A stretch of DNA of 64,000 nucleotides from Salinivirga cyanobacteriivorans (GTDB taxonomy: Bacteria > Bacteroidota > Bacteroidia > Bacteroidales > Salinivirgaceae), in the NCBI RefSeq assembly GCF_001443605.1, contig NZ_CP013118.1, positions 2,243,501-2,307,500 on the forward strand, in the 5' to 3' direction. The notes beneath the pieces were generated by a model that was not told the DNA's origin, searched no databases, and worked only from the letters and a program-made list of their open reading frames with translations. Below are positions 51,901-60,396 of the stretch, piece by piece. The stretch's first letter is position 1, and each line of letters starts with the position of its first letter. A program made the position numbers and the translations under genes.

Positions 51901-52854
51901 TATAAGACTTAAACCCATATCCTGTGCCAGCCATACAGCTCCGTTTTGTGTGCAGGTAAAATCATATACAGCATCAGTTAATAGTTGGTTTTCAGTATTA
52001 AAATGGTATTTCAGTTTTCCTTCAAAGTCAACAATAAATAAACCTGCGTGGGTTGTAGCAATTCCAATTAAATTTGGACATATAGGTTTAGCCTGGTAAA
52101 CAGTGCTCACTTTTAGCAAATCATCTACAGAAGTGCTAAACTTTTCTATGCTTTTAATACGAGAAAGGGCCTCATCGAATTTAACCCTGAAAAGGCCATG
52201 AAACTTGGTTGCTACAATATGTAAATTACCTTGTTTAAATATCGCGTGTACCTGCCGCTGTTCAAAGAATTTACTATTTTCAATTTTATTGAGTTTTCCA
52301 TTTGCATACCGAAACAAACCTCCGCCAATTTCCTGCACAATACACTGATTTGCTACCTTAAATGCGAGGTAGAAATATTGATGATCGCCCGTAAGCAACT
52401 CAACGGTCTCTTTATTATAAATAAAAATATAATTGTCTGTTAAAAACAATGTTGTGTCGCCGCATGTAACTGTACTCCAAACATCGGTAAATTCAACATC
52501 CTGCCCAACACTATCCACTAAAGAACGATATTCGTGATTTCCGTTTGTATCGCGCGCAACATATCCAAAATCGCCAATAGCACCTGCGTATAGGGTGCCG
52601 TCATTGGCAAAACTCAGTGACCTGATAGTGCTGCGATGGGGTGTTTGTATTAAATTCCATTGATTACCATTAAATGTCATTAATCCATCCTTATTGGCAA
52701 TCCACATCACATTATTTGAATCAGTTTTAATAGCCCAGTTTTGTGTTTGTCCCGGATAATCGGTGGGTAAAAAATTATGTACAAACAAGTTACCCTGGCT
52801 AAAACCCGAATTTATTAAGCTAATAAACAAACAAAAAAGGTATATTTTATACAT
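48934..52854 (-). CDS. Giant sensor histidine kinase (propeller, Y_Y_Y, two PAS)
   Basis: A 1306-residue sensor kinase. After a signal peptide come about 650 residues of reg_prop-type two-bladed propeller repeats, a Y_Y_Y domain (about 655-725, YTNLPPGKYTLYARARN), one membrane helix near 735-757, a coiled coil, two PAS domains (about 810-925 and 930-1045; AVIFxxGxLxYCN-type and GALLWVNEGFTRLYGY), HisKA with FSIIGHDLRSPFGNF near 1088 and a HATPase (DSGIGI, GTGLGLILSKDF). It lacks the receiver and AraC parts of hybrid systems. I chose ATG 52854, which overlaps the stop of the LytTR gene by one base; that regulator is the likely partner. Signal unknown, possibly a glycan. Confidence 0.9.
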   Translation of the reverse strand: MYKIYLFCLFISLINSGFSQGNLFVHNFLPTDYPGQTQNWAIKTDSNNVMWIANKDGLMTFNGNQWNLIQTPHRSTIRSLSFANDGTLYAGAIGDFGYVARDTNGNHEYRSLVDSVGQDVEFTDVWSTVTCGDTTLFLTDNYIFIYNKETVELLTGDHQYFYLAFKVANQCIVQEIGGGLFRYANGKLNKIENSKFFEQRQVHAIFKQGNLHIVATKFHGLFRVKFDEALSRIKSIEKFSTSVDDLLKVSTVYQAKPICPNLIGIATTHAGLFIVDFEGKLKYHFNTENQLLTDAVYDFTCTQNGAVWLAQDMGLSLIELGLPVTHYDYSSGVKGTVSAIEKFENRIYVATGFGLYWVNPEVPMHERKFQKVRNINMQAWNMLEIKDGINSKLLVATAAGIFKVEESKAVQIFEYPDIYKLYIYPEYPDYMFVGTRAGLILLKKDGKKWNLVHEFGTIRQQVRDLAKDSAGNLWIAANYKGFYKLDKIQLKELIYHEVAPVLSLKDTANGLNSLRGLQFQKTDNQLLYSSYPQLYTYDAAHSQFKPFKLTDEHTDSANIEGFNRISEKTFYFTTKKGMGVDSTTLMRLPYSVTHAAWIDSDQIWIGSEHGLYHYLFHNKRALSQYFSIYFSAIKFGSGSWLDVYKQNQPLKKELDFEHNSISVVVSIPYYYNYAGNEISFFLKGFDKQYEPWNQQFKKSYTNLPPGKYTLYARARNTFGETVKRRLLELTINPPVYRTTYAYVLYILLWGFIMFLAIRYRTRQLRKSKEKLENVIQERTQQLLDKNEEVMQVADILKENNKKLKELSIVAEKAGNAVAIFNKDGKLDYCNEAFEKLYGYTCEDFTAERGSFLFENSEYPHIKKAYDEAIAKKKSVQYEYFTLSKNHDGLWIHTTLTPVFSDEGEPEQFIAIDTNITQLKNAEEEVRFQKEELERKSKELAEKNQELQRLSIIARETDNAVILTDKEGALLWVNEGFTRLYGYTLNDLRQKRGNVFNMSSNERIRQYIGNWPGHRSSITYESQNTTRGGNKIWAQTTLTPIRDDDGNIVQIIAIDSDITALKNAEMQIEQQRDQLKSLNATKDKFFSIIGHDLRSPFGNFVNMTNIIMQNIATSDKTTLLNYVSKLQRSAQNSYNLLENLLDWARQQQGRIKYYPDFDDITSLVEEMAELLLPLAERKKIKVNLIYDEPIYAYFDEHMIKTVVRNLLFNALKYTPSGGRINLYFEEAKGFVKFFVQDSGIGIKTEMQNKLFHAETHFSTLGTDKERGTGLGLILSKDFVEMNKGTIEIQSEPGKGSTFIVTLPDREP

Positions 52855-53549
52855 CAAATGAGCCGGTTCAATTTATTTTGCACATCTTCTTTGTAATTCC
52901 GCCCTACCGGAAGTTCCTTTTCACCTACATCAATCAAAGATGATGTAAATGATTGTATTTTATCTATTGCAACAATTATAGAACGATGAATTCGCATAAA
53001 GCGGTCAGAAGGTAATTTTGATTCAAAGTCTGATAAATGCTGGTGGGTAATTACTTTCTTTTGTGTTGTGACTATGCGTACATAATCGCGCAGACTTTCG
53101 ATATAAATAATGTTGCTCATATCTATTCTGACCATGCGCTTATTTTGATTTACATAAAAATAATCTTCATTGAGTTCAATAGGTTTTTCTTCTGACCGGA
53201 TTTTACCAACAGCTTTTAAAAACCGTTCAAAAGTAACAGGTTTTAAAATAAAGTCCTCAACATCCAGGTCAAAGCCTTCCACTGCGTAGTCTTTATTTGC
53301 AGAACATATAATGACGTGTGGTTTATGAGCGACTGTTTTCAAAAAATCTATTCCGCTTAAGCCGGGCATCTCAATGTCCAGGAATACGAGATCGATCTCT
53401 TCCTGTGTCATAATTTCATGCGCATCAATGGCGTTTTCACAACTTGCTTTCAATTCCAGATAAGGTACTTTGCTTATATAACTTGCCATTACCTCACGTG
53501 CGACCTCTTCGTCATCTACTATCAAGCAATTTAACTTGGTATCTGTCAT
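52854..53549 (-). CDS. LytTR-family response regulator
   Basis: A 231-residue regulator: receiver domain (residues 6-120) with the phospho-acceptor Asp in DLVFLDIEMPG near 57 and the Lys in DFILKPVTFE near 107, then a LytTR DNA-binding domain (about 135-229; IIYIESLRDYVRIVT, FMRIHRSIIVAIDKI). LytTR regulators bind direct repeats upstream of targets. The sensor kinase gene follows with a one-base overlap, so the two are made together. TATGTTTG at 53620-53613 on the minus strand is a possible promoter -7 box. Confidence 0.9.
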   Translation of the reverse strand: MTDTKLNCLIVDDEEVAREVMASYISKVPYLELKASCENAIDAHEIMTQEEIDLVFLDIEMPGLSGIDFLKTVAHKPHVIICSANKDYAVEGFDLDVEDFILKPVTFERFLKAVGKIRSEEKPIELNEDYFYVNQNKRMVRIDMSNIIYIESLRDYVRIVTTQKKVITHQHLSDFESKLPSDRFMRIHRSIIVAIDKIQSFTSSLIDVGEKELPVGRNYKEDVQNKLNRLI

Positions 53550-53669
53550 TGGCTTAGGTATCTTTTACGTAAAAATAATAATTATCCGACAACACAGGAA
53601 GAAAACATTATACAAACATATCGTATTTTTGAATTGAACTGGATAAAAACGCGAGTGGATAACTATTTT

Positions 53670-53779
53670 TTGGTAATTCAAAAATTGTTTGTACTTTTAA
53701 TGTTGAGTAACAAACGGGTAGTAGCTTTTTCATAAGCGGAAGAAGGGCTGTTCCAATCATGGAGCAGCCTTATTTTTTT
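53670..53779 (+). ncRNA. Putative small RNA between lytTR and ilvE genes
   Basis: On the plus strand TTG (53670-53672) and TACTTTTA (53692-53699) are 19 bases apart, one mismatch from the Bacteroidota promoter. About 45 bases after the expected start (near 53706) lies an 11 bp hairpin (53744-53754 with 53761-53771) and a run of T ending at 53779. No open frame is present, and no gene on this strand needs the terminator, so a ~75-base RNA is a reasonable reading. It is inference; no known family is recognised. Confidence 0.35.
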
Positions 53780-53782
53780 CAT

Positions 53783-53806
53783 AAAAAAAGGCCGGAACCC
53801 CGGCCT
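53783..53806 (-). terminator. Terminator of ilvE
   Basis: GGCCGG/CCGGCC stem with a four-base loop and a run of seven T on the minus strand, 24 bases after the ilvE stop. Confidence 0.85.
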
Positions 53807-53829
53807 AAAATATAAATCGTTTAAACTTT

Positions 53830-54846
53830 TCAGACAATGGTTACCCATCCATGTGGATCGGGTTTATCGCCGTATTGTATGGCACGAAGTTCATCATATA
53901 ATTTCTGGCTTGTTGGTCCAACATTGCCATCTTTTGAATATACATACTCCTTCCCTGATTGTCTGTCGACAATTTTACCAATGGGAGATATCACAGCAGC
54001 AGTTCCACAGGCACCACACTCTTCGAATGTTTCAAGTTCTTCCATTGGTATTGGTCTGCGTTCTGCTTTTAGCCCCATATCCTCGGCCAATTGAATCAGG
54101 CTCTTGTTGGTTATGGAAGGTAAGATAGATGATGATTTGGGTGTAACATAGGTATTGTCTTTTATACCAAAAAAGTTGGCTGGACCACATTCATCAACAT
54201 ATTTTTTCTCTTTGGCATCAAGATAAAGTGCCGCAGCATAACCTTCCTCATGTGCGCGTTCGCCTGATTTCAAAGATGCTGCATAATTACCACCAACTTT
54301 CAGGGTACCCGTACCCAATGGTGCAGCACGATCTGCATCACGAACAATTTGTACATTAACAGGCTTGAATCCTTCTTTAAAATATGGTCCTACAGGCATT
54401 ACAAAAATGGCAAAAGTATATTCACTGGATGGTTTTACGCCAACCTGGGCACCAGAGCCAAAAAGTACCGGCCGAATATAGAGGGCTGCTTCGGTTTCGC
54501 GTGGTGGTACATAATCTTTATTCAATTCAATTACTTTGAAGAGCATTTTTTTGAATAAATCTTCAGGCACTTTTGCCATCATAATACCTTCTGATGAATT
54601 TGTTAAACGCTTAAAGTTTTCTTCCCATCGAAAAACTCTAACCTGACCGTCTTTTCCACGAAAAGCTTTCATTCCCTCAAAAGCCTGCTGCCCGTAATGT
54701 AAGCCTGAGGCAGCCATGTTTACTTCCAATGTATCTTTATCGCTTACTTCAACATCACTCCACTTACCATCTTTGAAATAGGCGCGTACATTGTAATCAG
54801 TTTTATAATATCCGAATCCTAATTTACTCCAATCTATATTTTTCAT
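53830..54846 (-). CDS. ilvE: Branched-chain amino acid aminotransferase
   Basis: A 338-residue fold-type IV PLP enzyme that interconverts branched-chain amino acids and their keto acids. The PLP lysine is in GGNYAASLKSGERAHEEGY, and LYLDAKEKKYVDECGPANFFG and EECGACGTAAVISPIG are typical of the larger (BCAT II) type. I chose ATG 54846 (MKNIDWSKLGFGY); a TTG 45 bases upstream has an unlikely extension. Regulated from the promoter at 54879-54909. It is a single gene with its own terminator. Confidence 0.93.
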   Translation of the reverse strand: MKNIDWSKLGFGYYKTDYNVRAYFKDGKWSDVEVSDKDTLEVNMAASGLHYGQQAFEGMKAFRGKDGQVRVFRWEENFKRLTNSSEGIMMAKVPEDLFKKMLFKVIELNKDYVPPRETEAALYIRPVLFGSGAQVGVKPSSEYTFAIFVMPVGPYFKEGFKPVNVQIVRDADRAAPLGTGTLKVGGNYAASLKSGERAHEEGYAAALYLDAKEKKYVDECGPANFFGIKDNTYVTPKSSSILPSITNKSLIQLAEDMGLKAERRPIPMEELETFEECGACGTAAVISPIGKIVDRQSGKEYVYSKDGNVGPTSQKLYDELRAIQYGDKPDPHGWVTIV

Positions 54847-54878
54847 AATAACAATAGTTAAGTTGTTTACACTCGTCA

Positions 54879-54909
54879 CAAATGTAAACAATTCAACCGA
54901 ATTTTACAA
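54879..54909 (-). promoter_or_regulatory. Promoter of ilvE
   Basis: TTG (54909-54907) and TACATTTG (54886-54879) on the minus strand are separated by exactly 20 bases, a perfect Bacteroidota promoter. It also rules against the upstream TTG start, which would lie at the transcription start. Confidence 0.7.
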
Positions 54910-54947
54910 TGAAAGAATTGTGTTACGCAATATAAATTAGCAACATA

Positions 54948-55790
54948 TTAAATGAAGCTGGAATACTTCGACAAGTCTGCTCTTGGAGGAATGCACATCA
55001 CAGGAATATCAAAGGATTCATGACTTTTACCACTAATCCATTTTAAATAATATTTTGCGGTCATCATAATCATATCAGCTTCAATTATGCCGGCAAAATT
55101 AAAAATGGCTGTCTTGAAAGCCTCTTTCTTCTTAGCGGTTTTCACACCATAAATGATATTCTGTTTATCGAGCATTTTCTTGGTGAAATATACATTATTC
55201 GCGAGATCCTTCTTCCTGAATTCATCTGTTAGATAGGGTTTCATCAGGTTAATATTGCACTGGTAATAATTTGACATGTAAATTATCCAGGCAAGGGATT
55301 CCCGGTACCTGCGGTCATCATCAATCGGAACTACAATTTCTTTATAATAATCGTGAGATGGTGGGGTTTCCACAATGATGAAAGGAATAAACGCACCTTT
55401 TAATATCCGAAGAAAATCTCTTACACTTAATGTATTTTTATTGCCTTGCACAGCTCTAAACATAACCATTAGGTTAGCATTTACTGTGTGAATAATTTCC
55501 TGGGCAATTTGTTTGGCTTTTCCTTGTCTTACAAAAGCTCTACATTCAAGACCAAACTCTTTACTGATCTCTTCGGCCCTGGCCGTCAATTCAGTGTCAA
55601 TTTTTTTAAGCTCGTCTTCTTTGAGCTTCTTGCTAAAGCCTCCAAAAATTCCGCCTTTGATATTGTTTATATACAAAAGTGCAATACCGTTGTTAACAAC
55701 TTTGGCTAACTGCACAGCGTGCTTAAGTGCAATTTCTGAACCTTCAGAAAAATCCCAGGGTATAACAATGTATTTCTTTTTTGGACTCAT
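54948..55790 (-). CDS. Universal stress protein (tandem UspA)
   Basis: A 280-residue protein made of two UspA-like halves (about 5-145 and 150-278). The first has IPWDFSEGSEIALKHAVQLA and the second EIVVPIDDDRRYRESLAW, ending in a short CIPPRADLS tail. Such tandem proteins bind nucleotides and support survival under starvation or oxidative stress; the GxxGx9GS ATP motif is not evident here, so ATP binding is doubtful. It lies 48 bases downstream of the cyclase-HD gene on the same strand and may share its transcript. Confidence 0.85.
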   Translation of the reverse strand: MSPKKKYIVIPWDFSEGSEIALKHAVQLAKVVNNGIALLYINNIKGGIFGGFSKKLKEDELKKIDTELTARAEEISKEFGLECRAFVRQGKAKQIAQEIIHTVNANLMVMFRAVQGNKNTLSVRDFLRILKGAFIPFIIVETPPSHDYYKEIVVPIDDDRRYRESLAWIIYMSNYYQCNINLMKPYLTDEFRKKDLANNVYFTKKMLDKQNIIYGVKTAKKKEAFKTAIFNFAGIIEADMIMMTAKYYLKWISGKSHESFDIPVMCIPPRADLSKYSSFI

Positions 55791-55838
55791 AGAATTGGGC
55801 GTTTCAATGGGTAAATCTACGAAATTTTTTCAATATAA

Positions 55839-57584
55839 CTATTTTTTTAATTGTTTCCGAATGTTTTCCAACTGCTTTTTTTTGTTAACATCACGTAATC
55901 TTTTAGCAGTGTCGGTAAAGTATTGATGTGATTCAATAAATTTTATTTGTATTTGATTCCATTTATCATAATCATCTTCTATAAATTTATGTTCCACAAG
56001 CTCTCTGAACAGGGTCTCTGACACAGGTATGAAGTCAGCCCGGCCAAGGTAATCCAAATCAGCATCACAAATGATCATTTCAAGTTTATTTTTCGGTTTT
56101 GGGGGCAACTTTGTAGCATAGATCAAATCGGATATTGCCTCAATTTGCTCCTCATTGTAATGGAATCGTGGCAAAACCTCCCTTGCTATTTGTATGCCCA
56201 ACAGCTCATGGTCTTTATAACCCCGTGTAAAACCGGTGTCGTGGAATAAAGCAGCTGTTTTTAATATCAACATATCGCGTTCGCTTATCTTTTCTTGCCT
56301 GCCAATAAGCTCTACCTGAGTAACCACATCAATGGTGTGCTTCAAATTATGATATGCCAAATTATCTGGTAATTGACGTTCGAGCAAGTCCATTACCTTC
56401 TCCTCAAGGTCATCAAATCGAATAAAAGCAAGCTTTATATAAAAATCTTCGTTTGGAATAAATCCCTGCTTATTAATCGAAAGATTAGGTCGAAAGCCTT
56501 CGATAAAATACATATCTACATCGCCACGATATTTTACGGGCATTTTTCCATGATAATTACAAATAAAATAATCGCGTATGAGTTCGTATGTATTGCCGCT
56601 AATGTTAGTTTTTCCTATTTCGCCCGATGATTCCATGCGACTTGCAATATTCACTGTTTCGCCCCAAATATCGAACGATTGCTTTTTAAGTCCCTCTTTG
56701 CCTGCAAAAACGGGCCCGGTATGTATGCCAATTCGTAACCCCCAAATCCTGTTTTCAGAGTCAGGATATTTCGATTTTAATCCGTCAATATATTGTTGCA
56801 TCTCAAGAGCCGCAAGCACAACTTCAATAGGATTGGTACGGTTCTTTTTTGGAATACCTCCGGCACACATATAAGTATCGCCAACTGTCTTTATTTTTTG
56901 AATGTTATATTTTTTTACCGTCTGATCAAACTTATAAAAGAACTTATCCAAGTCATCCACAAGTTTATCAGGATTATCTTTAGATGTCAACTTACTAAAC
57001 CCTGACACATCGGAAAACAACACGGTAACCATTTTGTACCGCTTCGATTTTCCCTGTACTTTAAGTTCTTCCACCTCTTCTTTTGGTAAGCGCTCTGCTA
57101 ATTTAGCCTCATATGATTGCCGCTGCTCTATCATGCGTTCGGTAGTTTTTTGCAGCCGCAGTTCCAGATCTAAACGCTCTACAGAAAATCGATATTTAAA
57201 GTATCGCACAATAAGCCAAATAAGACTCAACAAAAACAATGAAGCACTAACCCAAAACCACACAGACAATACTCGTTGCCGTTTCACAATTAACCTTGCT
57301 TCTTCTATTTTTCCATCAGGGTGCTTTATGTATAATATGTGATCGGCATTAACAGCAGAATAAAAACCTGCCATGTTGGAGCCATTTTGCTGCCATTGAC
57401 TATCTTTATGAAAACGGTAAAGGGCATTTTCTGGTATTTGAACTTTAATCCATAGACTGTCGGTTTCTACAATTTTTACATTTTTTGAATGATGGTTTTC
57501 AATCAACACCTTGTATTTATTAGAGGCTTGCAAGGTTAATACTGAAAGCAACAGGAGTAATATGGAGGTAAGTCTTATTTTCAC
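55839..57584 (-). CDS. Class III nucleotidyl cyclase fused to an HD phosphohydrolase domain
   Basis: A 581-residue protein: signal peptide, a ~75-residue exported domain, one membrane helix (about 104-126), a coiled coil, a class III adenylate/guanylate cyclase domain (about 180-370) and an HD domain (about 405-530). Cyclase residues visible are the metal Asp in LFSDVSGFSKL near 191, the second Asp in KTVGDTYMCAGG near 231 and RIGIHTGPVFAG near 285. HD motifs are NLKHTIDVV, ALFHDTGFT near 450 and ICDADLDYLG. So one chain could both make and break a nucleotide messenger; that is an inference. It is followed by a universal stress protein gene. Confidence 0.88.
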   Translation of the reverse strand: MKIRLTSILLLLLSVLTLQASNKYKVLIENHHSKNVKIVETDSLWIKVQIPENALYRFHKDSQWQQNGSNMAGFYSAVNADHILYIKHPDGKIEEARLIVKRQRVLSVWFWVSASLFLLSLIWLIVRYFKYRFSVERLDLELRLQKTTERMIEQRQSYEAKLAERLPKEEVEELKVQGKSKRYKMVTVLFSDVSGFSKLTSKDNPDKLVDDLDKFFYKFDQTVKKYNIQKIKTVGDTYMCAGGIPKKNRTNPIEVVLAALEMQQYIDGLKSKYPDSENRIWGLRIGIHTGPVFAGKEGLKKQSFDIWGETVNIASRMESSGEIGKTNISGNTYELIRDYFICNYHGKMPVKYRGDVDMYFIEGFRPNLSINKQGFIPNEDFYIKLAFIRFDDLEEKVMDLLERQLPDNLAYHNLKHTIDVVTQVELIGRQEKISERDMLILKTAALFHDTGFTRGYKDHELLGIQIAREVLPRFHYNEEQIEAISDLIYATKLPPKPKNKLEMIICDADLDYLGRADFIPVSETLFRELVEHKFIEDDYDKWNQIQIKFIESHQYFTDTAKRLRDVNKKKQLENIRKQLKK

Positions 57585-57669
57585 TTTTTTGTGATGAAAT
57601 TAACGGTAAGATTACTAAATGCCAAATTTATTTAAGCTTCGATGACAAATAATCAGGGATCAAATACTA

Positions 57670-57714
57670 AAAAATAAAAAAAAGGGATCATGAAAAGCTT
57701 TTCACGACCCCTTT
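57670..57714 (-). terminator. Terminator of pgk
   Basis: A 16 bp stem (57681-57696 with 57699-57714, two G-U pairs) followed on the minus strand by a T-rich run (57670-57680), 24 bases after the pgk stop. Confidence 0.9.
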
Positions 57715-57737
57715 AACCAACAAATTATATTATGGAA

Positions 57738-58922
57738 TTATCCTATTGCTGCTATTCCTGGCAATTTTTTGCCTTCAATATACTCGAGCATAGCTCCTCC
57801 TCCAGTTGACACATAGCTTACTTCGTTTGCAAGTCCTGATTTATTAAGCGCCGAAACAGAATCACCGCCACCAACCAGGGAATATAATCCTTTACCTGTG
57901 GCATCGGCAATCATTTGAGCGATACCAAATGTACCACGGGCAAATTTTTCCATTTCGAATACTCCCACCGGTCCATTCCACAGAATAGTTTTTGATTTGG
58001 AAATGATATCGGCCAAACGTGTGAGTGTTTCAGGTCCTATATCCATTCCCATCCAACCAGCTTCAATATCATCAGCCGGAGTAACCTGTGTATTAGCATC
58101 AGCTTTAAAGGCATCGCCATTTACTGAATCCACAGGTAAAATAATTTCGGTATCGTTTTTAGCGGCCGCTTCCATCACTTTTTTGGCGGTATCAATATAT
58201 TCTTCTTCTACCATTGAATCGCCCACTTTTCCTCCCTGAGCCTTTATAAAAGTGTAAGCCATGGCGCCTCCAATAACGAGTTTATCGACCTTTTTAAGCA
58301 ATTGTTCAATCACAATAATTTTACTTGAAACTTTTGCTCCACCAATAATAGCAGTATAACCTTTCTTGGGAGCATTTAAGGCTTTATCCAAATGCTGAAT
58401 CTCGTTGGTCATTACTTTTCCAAACATTTTATTCGGACCAAAAAGCGCTGCGATAATGGAAGTTGATGCATGAGCACGGTGTGCAGTAGCAAAAGCATCA
58501 TTTACATAGACATCTGCTCCTTCGGCAAGTTTTTTGGCAAACTCAGCATCGCCCTTTTTCTCTTCCGGATAAAACCGCAGGTTCTCCAGTAAAAGAATTT
58601 CTCCGGGTGCCAGGTCTTTTTTAGCTTTCACGGTTTCATCGCCGATACAGTCCGGCACAAAAATCACATCTTTACCTGTAATTTTTTCAAGTGCAGGAAC
58701 AACGTGTTTCAAAGAGTACTTTTCTTCTGCCCCTTTCGGGCGGCCAAGGTGAGACATCAGTATTGCACTGCCTCCACCTTTTAGAACCTCTTTAATTGTT
58801 GGCATCGTAGCTTTGATGCGGGTATCATCTGTCACTTCAAACTGATCGTTCAGTGGCACATTAAAATCGACCCTGATAAGGGCTTTTTTGTTTTTAAATT
58901 TATAAGCGGTAATGTCCTGCAT
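57738..58922 (-). CDS. pgk: Phosphoglycerate kinase
   Basis: A 394-residue glycolytic enzyme transferring phosphate from 1,3-bisphosphoglycerate to ADP. Signatures are RVDFNVPLND near 19, MSHLGRPKGAEEKYSL near 60, ILLLENLRFYPEEKKGD near 107, VNDAFATAHRAHAS near 139, and the C-terminal GGGDSVSALNKSG with STGGGAMLEYIEGKKLPG. Length is normal. It is a single gene with a good promoter (58957-58985) and terminator. Identification is secure. Confidence 0.97.
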   Translation of the reverse strand: MQDITAYKFKNKKALIRVDFNVPLNDQFEVTDDTRIKATMPTIKEVLKGGGSAILMSHLGRPKGAEEKYSLKHVVPALEKITGKDVIFVPDCIGDETVKAKKDLAPGEILLLENLRFYPEEKKGDAEFAKKLAEGADVYVNDAFATAHRAHASTSIIAALFGPNKMFGKVMTNEIQHLDKALNAPKKGYTAIIGGAKVSSKIIVIEQLLKKVDKLVIGGAMAYTFIKAQGGKVGDSMVEEEYIDTAKKVMEAAAKNDTEIILPVDSVNGDAFKADANTQVTPADDIEAGWMGMDIGPETLTRLADIISKSKTILWNGPVGVFEMEKFARGTFGIAQMIADATGKGLYSLVGGGDSVSALNKSGLANEVSYVSTGGGAMLEYIEGKKLPGIAAIG

Positions 58923-58956
58923 AATTAATTTGGTTTATTATATGGGTTTTGATAAT

Positions 58957-58985
58957 CAAATTTACAAAATTTCTAACTTTACCAA
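58957..58985 (-). promoter_or_regulatory. Promoter of pgk
   Basis: TTG (58985-58983) and TAAATTTG (58964-58957) on the minus strand, spacing 18, match the Bacteroidota consensus. The leader would be about 28 bases. Confidence 0.6.
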
Positions 58986-59096
58986 CGCTAAATAAAATCT
59001 ATTTGAGGTTAAAAATAATGCATAATCCATGCAGAAACAGCATGAAAAGAAGGTTTTTTTTACGCACACGTTTTCGGAAAGCAAAAAAAAGTTTTT

Positions 59097-60230
59097 ATGA
59101 AGTTTAGTGAAGTACTGGGACAACATCAGGTAAAAAAACAGTTAACCGGCATGGCAACATCGGGCCGCATAAGCCACAACCTCCTTTTTACAGGGCCCAA
59201 AGGAAGTGGCAAACTTCCGCTTGCAATGGCATATGCGCAGTATCTATTATGCGAGAACCCAACAGAGACTGATTCTTGCGGTGAATGCAGCTCATGCAAA
59301 CGAATTTCAAATTTGGAACACCCCGATCTGCATCTCGTATACCCTGTCATTAAAAAGAAATCTACAGACAAGCCCAAAAGTGACGATTTCATAGAACTTT
59401 TTAGAGAGCTTTTTAAGGCGCAACCCTATTTTTCTTATATCGATTGGGTTGTAAAACTCAATGCTGAAAATAAGCAAGCCGGAATTTTTGTCAGCGAAAA
59501 TGAGGCACTTATCCATAAACTTAGCCTGAAAAGCTACGGTGGAAAATACAAAATTTTTATTTTCTGGATGATGGAAAAAGTAAATATGGAGACAGCAAAC
59601 AAGTTACTCAAAGCCCTTGAAGAACCGCCCGAAAACACCATATTTCTATTAATCAGCGACCGTACAGAACTTATCTTACCTACCATCATCAGCCGTTCAC
59701 AACTTATTCGCACACAAATATTACAAAGTGACGAAATTGCAGAGGGCCTCCGTGCACAATTTCAAATGCCGGAAAATGAAGCGCAAAAGTTGGCTGTTTT
59801 TGCCGATGGAAGCTTTAACAAAGCCATTTCACTGGTTGCCAATAGCGATGAATTGGGAAAAAACCTGGACCGTTTTATCGAATATTTCAGAATGAGCTAC
59901 TCCTTCAACATTGAAAAAATAAATAAAATAGTCAACGATTTTAAAACAATGTCGCGAGACAACATTGTAGAATTCCTGCAATATTGTCTGTTTTTGGTTC
60001 GCAACAACATGGCACTGAACATGCAACTTGAAGACATGGTGCATTTGACCGAAGAAGAGCGAAAATTTTCGCAAAATTTTTCTAAAATGATCAATCCCAA
60101 TACGGCAAATTTGCTGTCACGTGAATTTGAAGAAGCTATTTTTCACATTACACGGAATGTCAATACAAAAATTGTAATGTTTGATCTGGCTATAAAAATC
60201 CACGAAAACCTCAAAAACGGTTCAAACTAA
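59097..60230 (+). CDS. holB: DNA polymerase III delta' subunit (clamp loader)
   Basis: A 377-residue AAA+ clamp-loader protein. It has the Walker A-like GPKGSGKLPLAMA near residue 37 (Leu after the Lys instead of Thr/Ser, as in delta' subunits that do not hydrolyse ATP), a Cys4 zinc module (CENPTETDSCGECSSC, Cys near 60-75), and the sensor ANKLLKALEEPPENTIFLL with TIISRSQ near 205. It loads the sliding clamp with the gamma/tau and delta subunits. The ricT gene follows 166 bases later, a known neighbour pair in many genomes. Confidence 0.92.
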   Translation: MKFSEVLGQHQVKKQLTGMATSGRISHNLLFTGPKGSGKLPLAMAYAQYLLCENPTETDSCGECSSCKRISNLEHPDLHLVYPVIKKKSTDKPKSDDFIELFRELFKAQPYFSYIDWVVKLNAENKQAGIFVSENEALIHKLSLKSYGGKYKIFIFWMMEKVNMETANKLLKALEEPPENTIFLLISDRTELILPTIISRSQLIRTQILQSDEIAEGLRAQFQMPENEAQKLAVFADGSFNKAISLVANSDELGKNLDRFIEYFRMSYSFNIEKINKIVNDFKTMSRDNIVEFLQYCLFLVRNNMALNMQLEDMVHLTEEERKFSQNFSKMINPNTANLLSREFEEAIFHITRNVNTKIVMFDLAIKIHENLKNGSN

Positions 60231-60396
60231 TGGTTGACAAAAACAACTTTTAAATCGGAATTAAGCTAATAACCCGATTTGCGCGTATTTATACAAGAAA
60301 AATGGCAATGAACTCTACTAAAGCCATTAAAAATAGTATTTTTGTAAGTTAAGAATCGTATGCAGCTAAAAAAGCTGCAATTAAATATAGTTTGAC

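Noticed and set aside
60361-60379. Hairpin in the ricT leader as a riboswitch
   Set aside because: It is only a 7 bp stem with a short A loop, without a conserved aptamer or alternative fold that I can identify.
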